Of a DNA stretch of 64,000 nt, positions 12,201 through 24,200 are shown one piece after another (the first letter of the stretch is position 1; each line of letters starts with the position of its first letter). Under the pieces are notes generated by a model. The model searched no databases, was not told where the DNA came from, and saw only the letters and a program-made list of their open reading frames with translations. The stretch is taken from assembly GCF_954871325.1 (NCBI RefSeq), contig NC_088776.1, positions 50,734,569 through 50,798,568 of the forward strand, given 5' to 3'. A program made the translations under genes and the position numbers. This DNA is from Gordionus sp. m RMFG-2023 (taxonomy: Eukaryota; Nematomorpha; Gordioida; Chordodea; Parachordodidae).

Positions 12201-15200
12201 AATGAATTGCTAAAAAGCAATTAATCATAATCAATCAAAATTTTATTATGTATATTTTATTTAATGAAAATTTTTAAAACTTTTTTTAAAATATACTTAA
12301 ATTATTTTTTTATTAAATGAAGGATACAGATTAATAAAATTTTATTTTGAGTTAATATTATTATAAAAGAAATATTTTCATAGCTTATTAAAACATAAAT
12401 TTTTTTAAAAATTAAAAAATATATATCCGTAAGAGGGCGTTATATGCGTAAATATGTAAGTATCATTTTAGGAAACCGGAATGATGATTGGATAGCGCTT
12501 TTTTTATATTTGGGTATATATACATATGAAAAACCTAAAAATTAAAAAAATTTTTTAGGTTTCTTTGATGTTTAATTAATGAGTAGGTTTAGAATAGTAA
12601 AATAATGGAAATTTTCTAAGATAAATATTGCTGGCGTTATTTATCAAAATCTCTTAATTTTTGTTTTATATTTGTATATTTACGTGCTAAGCATTATCCT
12701 AAAAAATTTTTTGAAAATATTATGATTTGACCGAATGCGGAGCTTAAAACCGACCACTTACTAAATATTCGATTGACCAAATTTACTAGTAATACAATTT
12801 AAAAAATGTTGATTTTCGTTTTATATATCTATAAATACGTATAAAACATAATCCCAAAAAATATTTTTAAAATATCGCTATTTGGTGGATAACCGACTCG
12901 TAGCCGACCCAATGACTAAATACTGAATTGCTGGCGTTTTAAATCAAAATATCTTAATTTTTGTTTTATATGTGTATATTTACGTGCTAAGCATTATCCT
13001 AAAAATTTTTTTGAAAATATTATGATTTGACCGAATGCCGAGCTTAAAACCGACCACTTACTAAATATTCGATTGACCAAATTTACTAGTAATACAATTT
13101 GAAAAATGTTGATTTTCGTTTTATATATCTATAAATACGTATAAAACATAATCCCAAAAAATATTTTTAAAATATCGCTATTTGGCGGATAACCGACTCG
13201 TAACCAACCCAATGACTAAATACTGAATTGCTGGCGTTTTAAATCAAAATATCTTAATTTTTGTTTTATATGTGTATATTTACGTGCTAAGCATTATCCT
13301 AAAAAAATTTTTGAAAATAATTTGCTCTGACCAATTGCGAGCTCAAATCAAATTATTTTCAAAAGATTTGATTTAGGATAATGCTTAGCTACGTAAATAT
13401 ACACATATAAAACAATGAATTAAGATATTTATGTATCTATAAATACGCACAAGACATAATTCAAAAGTATTTTAAGATATCTCTATTTGGTGGACTAACC
13501 GAGTCGGTTATCCGCCAAATAGAGATATTTTAAAAATACTTTTTTGGATTATGTATTATACGTATTTATAGATATATAAATACGAAAATCAACATTTTTC
13601 AAATTATATTACTAGTAAATTTGGTCAATCGAATATTTAGTAAGTGGTCGGTTTTGAGCTCGGCAATCGGTCAAATCAAATTATTTTCAAAAAATTTTTT
13701 AGGATAATGCTTAGCACGTAAATATACACATATAAAACAAAAATTAAGATATTTTGATTTAAAACGCCAGCAATTCAGTATTTAGTCATTGGGTCGGTTA
13801 CGAGTCGGTTATCCGCCAAATAGCGATATTTTAAAAATATTTTTTGGGATTATGTTTTATACGTATTTATAGATATATAAAACGAAAATCAACATTTTTC
13901 AAATTGTATTACTAGTAAATTTGGTCAATCGAATATTTAGTAAGTGGTCGGTTTTAAGCTCGGCATTCGGTCAAATCATAATATTTTCAAAAATTTTTTT
14001 AGGATAATGCTTAGCACGTAAATATACACTTTGATTTAAAACGCCAGCAATTCAGTATTTAGTCATTGGGTCGGTTACGAGTCGGTTATCCGCCAAATAG
14101 CGATATTTTAAAAATATTTTTTGGGATTATGTTTTATACGTATTTATAGATATATAAAACGAAAATCAACATTTTTCAAATTGTATTACTAGTAAATTTG
14201 GTCAATCGAATATTTAGTAAGTGGTCGGTTTTAAGCTCGGCATTCGGTCAAATCATAATATTTTCAAAAAATTTTTTAGGATAATGCTTAGCACGTAAAT
14301 ATACACATATAAAACAAAAATTAAGAGATTTTGATAAATAACGCCAGCAATATTTACCTTAGAAAATTTCCATTATTTTACTATTCTAAACCTACTCATA
14401 AATTAAACATCAAAGAAACCTAAATTTTTTTTTTAATTTTTAGGTTTATCATATGTATATATACCCAAATATAAAAAAAGCGCTATCCAATCATCATTCC
14501 GGTTTCCTAAAATGATACTTACATATTTACGCATATAACGCCCTCTTACGGATATATATTTGTTAATTTTAAAAAAAATTTATTTATGTTTTAATAAGCT
14601 ATGAAAATATTTCTTTTATAATAATATTAACTCAAAATAAAATTATATATTATATGATATTTAATCTGTATCCTTCATTTAATAAAAAAATAATTTAAGT
14701 ATATTTTAAAAAAAGTTTTAAAAATTTTCATTAAATAAAATATACATAATAAAATTTTGATTGATTATGATTAATTGCTTTTTAGCAATTCATTTTAGCA
14801 ATTCAGTATTTAGTCATACCCCGCATCCCCGGTCAAAAAACAGTTTTTTTTAAAAAATAAAAGCAGATTCATGTTTAGCTTTTCAAGGAGATTCAGAAAA
14901 TAGTATTAATATAAAAAAATTAAAAAAAAAATTTTTTCAAAAAAAATTTTTTTTTGGCTAAACTACGCGTCCCCGGTCAAAATACAGTTTTTTTAAAAAA
15001 ATCAAAACAGATTCATATTTAGCTCATTAAAAGAATACAGAATATGTAAATATTATATATTAAAGTATTTTATAACTTAGTGATTTTTTCAAAAAATACT
15101 TTTTTTTTCAAAAACACTACGCGTCCCCGGTCAAAAAACCGTTTTTTTTTAAAAAAAAAGCAGATTCATGTTTAGCTTTTCAAGTAGATTCAGAAAATGG

Positions 15201-18200
15201 TATTAATAAAAAAAATTTAAAAAAAAATTATTTTTCGAAAAAAAATTTATTTTGGCTAAACTACGTGTCCCCGGTCAAAATACAGTTTTTTTAAAAAATA
15301 AAAGCAGATTCATATTAGGCTCATTAAAAGTATTCAGAATATGTAAATATTGTATTTAAAAATATTTTATAACTTAGTGGGCTTTTGAAAAATAACTTTT
15401 TTTCTTCATTTTTTGACTAAACTACGCGTCCCCGGTCAAAATACAGTTTTTTAAAAAAAATAAAAACAGATTCATATTAAGCTCATTAAAAGTATTCAGA
15501 ATATGTAAATATTGATTTAAAAATATTTTATAACTTAAAAAACATTTTTTTTGAAAACACTACGCGTCCCCGGTCAAAATACAGTTTTTTTTAAAATAAA
15601 AGCAGATTCATGTTAAGCTTTTCAAGGAGATTCAGAAAATGGTATTAATATAAATAATTTTGAAAAAAATTTCCCCAGCCCTACCAAAGATCATGATAAT
15701 TTTGGTATTTGAGAATTCAAATAAAATATTTAAAAAAGCCAATGTCTAGCCCATAAAAAATTTTCAAGGATATCTATTTTAAATTTTACCCAAGTTGATT
15801 TCTATCACAAATGTAAATTATGATATTTCTAATACCCTTACATTGCAACATTTTTACCTCTTTTTCTCCTAAATATTAATATTTTTATGAAATATATTAA
15901 TAAAGCATATTTAGTATCGTATACACCTAACTAATTAGTAATTACCCATCAACCCCGTCATTCTGATTAAATTAAATTAATTTTATAAAAAATTTTTTTT
16001 TAATATTTATATATAAATATATATATAACATTGAAGGGGGGGCTCAATGGTTAGAACGTTTGCCTTCCGAACGATAGGTTGCGAGTTCGAATCCAGTGTT
16101 GCCATAAAAAATTAAAAAAATTTTTTTTTAACATTAGCGAGATAATAATAGCTCTCGATTTATTTAACATTAAGATGATAGGAAAGTTGATAGAAAAAAA
16201 AATTTTAACAATAGGAGATAGGAAAGTGAAATTAACGTTAAGAAGATAGGTAAGTTGATAGAAAAAAAATTAACATTACCAAGATACGAAAACGTTCATT
16301 TCTTGATTACTTTTATTATATATATATATAGATAGATATATATCATATTAAATCAATGTGTTAAAAAGCTAAAAAATCAACAAAGTTGAGTGTTCAAAAT
16401 CAGATTCCGTCAAAAGATTAATATACATTTAACATTGATAAATTAAAAATATTAATTATAATTTATTTTTCATTTATGTTAGTAATAAGTTTTTTAAAAT
16501 AACTTTCTAATCTTACATTAATAGTCAAAATTTATTTAAAAATTTATCATTTTATATGTTTTGTATATGGGAGATTTCAAAATTAAATATACCAGAAGGT
16601 TAATATTTTATCTTAATATAGTTTTTATAAAAATCTTTTGAAATATTAAATTATTAAAAATTTTATTTAAGAAATAAAATTTTGATGAAGTTTTCAAAAG
16701 ATTATTACATGATAGAATTTTAATTTTTATTATAATATATAATCATTTATATGTAAATTAAATTTTATAGCCAATTTTAAACACTCTTCTATAATTTGGA
16801 AAAGTTTATTGTGTATTTATTATATCTAGATATTATTTCAATCATAATTTGTCAATTTAGAGCTAGCAGTGCTTGCTAAACCATACAAGTCAATAAAAGC
16901 AGTTAATAATGAAAAAAATTTCGAAATCTTGTAAAGGCAATTCATGTCTTTTTTATAATTGGTATTTAGGATTTATGCTATCATAATCTCTCCTTAAGAT
17001 CTTTATTTTTTATGTCCAAAATGTTTATTAAATTAACCAAAATTAAGTTTCAATTTTTATATATAATTAGCCTCAATTTATAAGTATATGATATATACTA
17101 CAATACAACAAAATTATTCTATTTGTATCATTATTAATAAATAAAAATACATTTCAATTTATTATGGCCTTAAAAAACCAATGGTTTAGGAAGCCCCTTG
17201 AAGTGGTTTGCCTCACTTCGCTATTGGGGATTGTTATGTTAGACATAATTTTGACTTTTACAAAAAATAAAATTTAAAAAAATAAATATATTCTTAAATT
17301 TTTTTATAAGGCCCCTTTATAAAGTATTGTTTTCGGTATCTAATCATATTTTATTTTTTATAGTATGTAAAAAAAACCAGAAACTATAGCCAATTTTTTT
17401 AAAAATAGGTTAGACTAACCGCAGTCTCTCCTACTATATTCACCAAATTTATAAAACAAATAATTTTATTAATCAGATAAATATATCATTTATTATTTCA
17501 AGAAATATACAATTTATTATTTCAAGAAATATACCATTTATTAAATATAATAAGATTACTAAAACATATTTTTTAATAAAATACCATTTATATTATATAT
17601 TATTATATACAATCGTAATAGGTAAAAAAATGTAAATATTCGTTTGTTGTAAAATAATGTGGGTGTTTCAATCACGGTAGTCTTTATAGAATGTTGTTTC
17701 CGACGTATCACGATTTAGTTTTCCAATTTCAATCATTGACCAAACTATAATATGATGTTGTTTTCATCTTCGATATCTATTTATAGTTTATATAATAATT
17801 ATAATATATTTATTTTTATATGCCTTTTTACCTTCAATAATTATAGTCAAAAATTTCAAATTATAGGACTTTAATAATTGGTAATATTTAAACTTAAAAA
17901 TAACTATTTATATTGTTATTACAAAAAAATAATTGGATGCATTGTTCTAACTGTACAAACTTTCTCTAATATTAGCTAAACAATATTACATTATTTATAC
18001 TATATTAATGATTTGTCCCGCTATTGCTTTTGATCTTATATTTAATATATTTTATAGTTATAATATTATGGTTAATTTTCATATTTTTATGTTTCCGCTC
18101 TTAGCCACGTGGAGGCAACCAGTTGAAAGAGCTTTTAGGTATTAGTTTAAAAAAAATACCAAGACCATGGATATATAACAGGTTTAAAATTTTAAACCTG

Positions 18201-21200
18201 AAATATAACCAAAATATAATATATTAAAAAATTTACATTAATTTAAAAAAAAATATTAAACAAAAAATTTATTTGTCCTTATTGGGGATCCATGAATAAT
18301 CAGCAGTGTGTTTCTTTATTATTCTTCATGTGGAAAAATTTTAAAATCATGGCATGATTAATAATGTGTTTTTCCAATTTATGCATCTCATTTTTTACTT
18401 GAGCCAAAGTAATATATATCTTTCCACTGACAACACTAAGATATCTAAATGTTAACCAATAGTTAAAGATAAATTTTTTGTCCAAAATATTTCTTCATTT
18501 AATATATTAATGGTGATTTATTTTGGATAAATTTTCAACAGACTTCAGAGCTTTCTTGCATATTTGTATTAGCTCCTTATATCTTATTGATGGTGTCTAT
18601 CTTGTTTGGGTAATTGTAGATAATGTAATATAAATTGGCAATTAGTAATTTTCTTAATGCTTTAGCAAAATATTTATAATTACTTATATAGAAATTAATG
18701 AGAAAAATTCTTTAATTTTTATCTTATAAAATGAAATTATAATATGAAAATCTTATAATTTACTTATTATTAAATTGTAACCTAATGATAAACATGCTTT
18801 AATAAATTTATTAAATCAATATATTTATACACCAAAAATATTAATTGCCAAATTTGACTGGTCATTTGACTGATGACTGACTTGCCAACCCTGATCATGA
18901 TGATTGATTAAAAATTACGCAATTACAGAGTTGTATAAATTTTTTTACCAGAATAATATAAATAAAGATTATTTAGTGGTATATTAAAGATTATAGAAGT
19001 ATTAAAAAATATTAGTCCCTCATATTAAACAATTAATTTTTTATAAATTTAGCTATTGCTGCTTATAAATCTTTTTTATAAGTCACAAATAATTAGTATA
19101 TTTTAAATTTATGAATCCCAATTTAATATTATTTTATTAAAATATAACAACACTATTTCATATTTTCCTTTTCAAATTCTTGAGTATTTTTAATTTTCTA
19201 TATACAATATGTAATCTATAAGTACAACTAAATAATATAGATATAATGTTTAGAGGAATAATAATTGCAAATTTATTTTGTAAGAAACTAGATTATTTAG
19301 GCTTTTGTCTTCCAAAATTTATCTATTTTTTTTATATATAGAGAAAAGATAAAAATTTTATAAGTATATATTTATGTTACTTTTAATTGATTAGTTGTCC
19401 TTGATAATCCATTTCTAAAAAATACGATATATATATATATATTATATATTGATCTAATTAAACTTACATTATTTATTTGAGCTTTCGTTTTTGGAATCAA
19501 TTCATATATAATTTTGATGACCGTAAAGAAATTTTCAATAGAATAGAATTGTGCTGAGTATGGTGGTTGATATTCTATTCTATATTTGTATCCATCAATA
19601 AGATATTCTTGTGAATCGGGGCATTATCCATGATAATAATTACATTACTGGGATTAATATTCATTGCCTAAAATAATGATGAAGAGCAACCCTTATTAGG
19701 GTATCGATAATTCAATAGGATACAGGCCATCTAATTTTTTAATTGGGGCTGATGTTTTTACCTTCCAGGCATCAACAGGTACAACATGTAGATTCATCTA
19801 GAAAAAAACTTGTTTTTCTAAGAATATTATCCTTAATGCAGTAAGCCTGTTGAATAATGATTGCCCCAGGTGTATTTCGATGATTAGGCTCTTTTTCAGA
19901 CCTTTTCAAATAATTTATATTATTTTTTTATCATTTTTAAGAAAACCTGGGGTTAGATTTTTTATGTTATTTTTAAATGTAAATGTGTTATTTGTCATTA
20001 AAATATAAGTAACTTTTCTTTTTATGTCTGAGGAATTTTTTACAGCCTTTTTTTATTGAATATTCCTTCAAGAAGCTCATCAATATGGTTAGCAACGTAT
20101 TTTATCATTCTATCTAATTATGATATTGATAAAAAAATAAATACCAAAATTTCCAATTTATCAGAGGTCAGTCTGCGGTGATGGTAACTGTATACCACCT
20201 TCACTAAAAACAGATTTTGAAGAGATTATTTATTGCACACTTTTATAAACAGAATGCACAAAAAATAACAGTATGGCAGAATGTATATTCATTAATTATT
20301 ATTATAAAAAAATACATAAAAATGGATTACTATCTTATTTTTAAAAATATATGATTTTTTAAAATAATTTTATAATATTGGCCAATAAACAATTTTAAAA
20401 TTGGTGAAATATCGGCCCGATCCGATATAAAATATCGGTACATCTCTAATTATATAAGATAATTAGATAAAAAGAATTAACATGAATGATGAAATCATTG
20501 GGAATTTTGAGTATTATATATTAGTAAATTTTTTCATGGGAATTTTGAGTATTATATATTAGTAAATTTTTTCAGTCACAATGGCTGAAAAATGTCGTTC
20601 GGTTGAATGCCAATATCTCACTATATGTACTGAGTTATTGAATTAAAATATTAAGAAAAAATTGGGATATTGGGTCAAATTCTTTTTAATAAATTTAGTG
20701 GCATAGCTAGAAATTTTCTATAGGTTATCCACACCAGATCCCCCAATGGAACGAATATCAAATTAATTCTAATTAAAATAACATCAAATTTGACACTTAA
20801 TAAATTTTATTAAATTATTAGTTACTTTCCCTAAATTTTTCTTAATAAATGATTTTTATTTATAATTTAAAGTTTAATTTATTAATATAAAAGATATTTA
20901 TTTAAATTATTGCCATGATTATAATTGATATATTACATTAATTATTAGTATTACACATCATATAAATTAGAGTTTGATAAAACAAATTATAAATATTTTT
21001 TATAATAAGTTATTTATAAGTGAATATCTTGTAATGTTCATGCATACAAGATCTTTCAAAGTTAAATCAAATCTTTATTTTTAAGCAAAAAACTCTAATA
21101 AAATTTCAATTAAGGATATATTATTTTGTTACAATAAATATGAGATAAGATTACAAATGTTTTATAATATATATCAAAAAACAAATATGTTTACTAATTA

Positions 21201-24200
21201 TGAAAATTAACATATATATATTGATAATAAAACTATTATAAATATTGTTTGAAATTTCTTATAATAGTTCAAGTTTTTTTTATTCCCGTCATACTTGACG
21301 AGTTATCCACTAGTTATAAATATTGTTTGATATTGATAAAGATTATTTTTAAATTCAATTATTCCCATTTTATGTTAATAAATATATTTTATTTAATCAT
21401 AAGTGGCTTTTTATCCATTTCTTTTATGACTTCGTTTGGAATGTAATTGATATATCTATATATATTTATGAGCTAACCCATGGGCCAAAGTTACCTATAG
21501 TTTTTAGATAATTCTATACCAAATTTCTAACTTGGCCCGACCTTTTTAATTTTGATAAAATTTTGCATACTGAAAGAACATCATTAGAAAGCTCTTCCTA
21601 GTACTAATAGTTCCTGATATATCAATGGTCAAAAGTGCCAAAATGACCCTTTTTCGAAACGTTGTTTTAAAATTGAGATAAGTTAAAATAATGAAACTAT
21701 TAAAGGCCTATTATTGAATGTTAACTCCTTCATTAGGCCAAAATATGGCACACTTTTTAAATAACTTTTTTTGTGAAAAATACACATCTAACCTACTTTA
21801 AAGCTATTTTTAAATATATTTTTCACTTAAGCTTTCAAAAAGATTTTTGATATGAAACGTGCAATTGTATATTCCATCTTTAAAAAAATATTGAAATATA
21901 TGCCATAACAAATAAATATGATCAATTTTTGGGTATGAAATCAAGGATTTTTATAAAATAATATTGTTGCGGTTTTTATTTACATAAAAATTTTTAACCT
22001 GAAAGCTTCAAGTGCTTCCCTTTCTGAATTTCTTTGACTTTATTATTTTATTATTCACTTACATCTATTGCAAAAAATTTAAACTTGTGACAGCCATGGG
22101 TTTATTAGTTGTTGCAATTTATAATAGATGACGCTATGCTTACTTATTATTAATACAAGATAACTTGTAAAATTTAATTATTTTTATTAGGGGTGTACCG
22201 ATACCACTTTTTGGAGGTCGATACGATATTAAATTGATATCAACCGATAACTGATACGATGTAATATCTGATTTTATATTCTATAAAAATACCAATCTTT
22301 TTTATTTTCAGCATACATCTGGTGTTGCAAAACGACTAACTCATTATTTTATCCCGAAAAATATTACGCAAGTGCTCATATATGGCACAAAGATTTTGAC
22401 ATCTATTAGCGAAATTTCAATAAATATTGAGTTAGCCGTTCTTAAAAATCGGTTCAAATGCAGCAATTTTGAATAACTACATACAACTTATCTCATGTGC
22501 CCTTTAATAGTGTAACAGTATAGCATCTATAATTTAACTATACCATAACATAAATCTTATTTTAATGATCAGTTGAATCTAAACGTTTAAAATTTTTTAT
22601 TAATAAATCACTTATTTATATAACATTAATCAATTTATATATTATGTAAAAATATATTATGTAATTTCAAACAAGTTTTTTAAAAATTAAGACGCCATAT
22701 TGAGAAATTTAATAATATTGGCGAATAACTCCTATATTTTAAATCTGATAAAAAAATATTTCTCATCATCCCTAGTTTTATAGTAAATGATTATATTTAC
22801 GATTTCAATATAATTAATAATTAATTGTAAGATAAAAGTCAGTTTTCATGCACCTGCCTGCAATGAATTAAATTTTTCAAATATTTCGATATTAAATATT
22901 TTTTTTCACAAAATTATTTATATTAAATGTAAATGCTCAAATAGCGACTTTTAAAAGGTGTTACAAAAAATAGCGTGCTATCGTTATCGCTAGCATTTTC
23001 AAAAAATAGCGCACTATTTTTTTTGTATCTATTTCCATAAATAGAAATTATTGCATCTCAATAATAACATTTATATACTGTTCAGGAAGAAATAATTGTT
23101 TATCATGCAATGCAGTATTAAATTTAATATAAATATTCAAAAATATTCATTTGAGTATTTTTAGATTTATGTATTTTTTATTTATAATATAAATCTTGAA
23201 TAATATTTATGGCCAATTGAAACATACCATATTTGGACCCAAAAATAAACTTTCACATAAATTCATCTAGCTTAAAAACTATTATTTTGATATTTTATTT
23301 TAAAAATTAAAATTGGGCTATACATTTATATTGTTTGATATAATACTTGTAAGTTTCCTCCTTTAAGATACTAGTCTTGAAATCCTTTTAAAGATTTTAA
23401 GCACTTTAATTATAAAATAATGCCAGAAGTTATGACATGTATTAGTTAGTGGAAAACAAAAATGGTAAGAATAAATTTTGACAGCGTGAAATAAATAATA
23501 TCATTACAGCATCCATATAATAGACACAATTATATTTAAATTATATTGCAATATCTTCTATTTAAAAAAAGCGAATATATATATCAGAAGCTATTTCAGA
23601 AATAATTAATAATTCAGAACTAAGAAGACCTTTAGATTTAATAATAAACCTACAATTTCACAAATCAGCTAAGGAGCCTATAAATTATATAATTTTTTCT
23701 TATGCCACACTAGAGTATGTGCAGAAGAGATAAGGTTAATTTAGTAAATTGATCTCAATACCAGGGACGTTCATATGGAAAATAATAATTTAACAGTGAA
23801 GCCCATCAAAGATGACAGGGCACTTATTATTATTGCAAAACGAAATTATCAAAGCAAGAACTTAATCTGATGAAAAGCTGAAAATAAATAATATTTTTCA
23901 TGAATTTTAATTTTTTATTTGCAAAATTAATAAAAAAATTTAAATTTTTTAAAATTTTTTTTTATTATAATCGCACCTAAATAATTTCATTTCATGATAT
24001 TAATGCTGGAAAATCTTATTGTTATTTAAAAATGAAAGTTTAAAAAATAATTTAACAAAAATGCATATCTATTTCTAAAATTTTATTTCTTTTTTTTAAA
24101 TCGCAAAAACTAATAAACCCATGGCTGTCCCATATAGGTTGAAATTCGGAGGGTGAACTTTCCGTTTCAAACAACTTTAAAAATTTCAAGATTTTATAAA

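Noticed and set aside
16036-16104. Functional tRNA gene
   Set aside because: B box is good, but the acceptor stem pairs poorly and the base before the anticodon is not U. The A/T tail fits a SINE.
18300-18485. Minus-strand frame of 61 residues in Argonaute intron 4
   Set aside because: Short, no family resemblance, and no neighbouring coding blocks.
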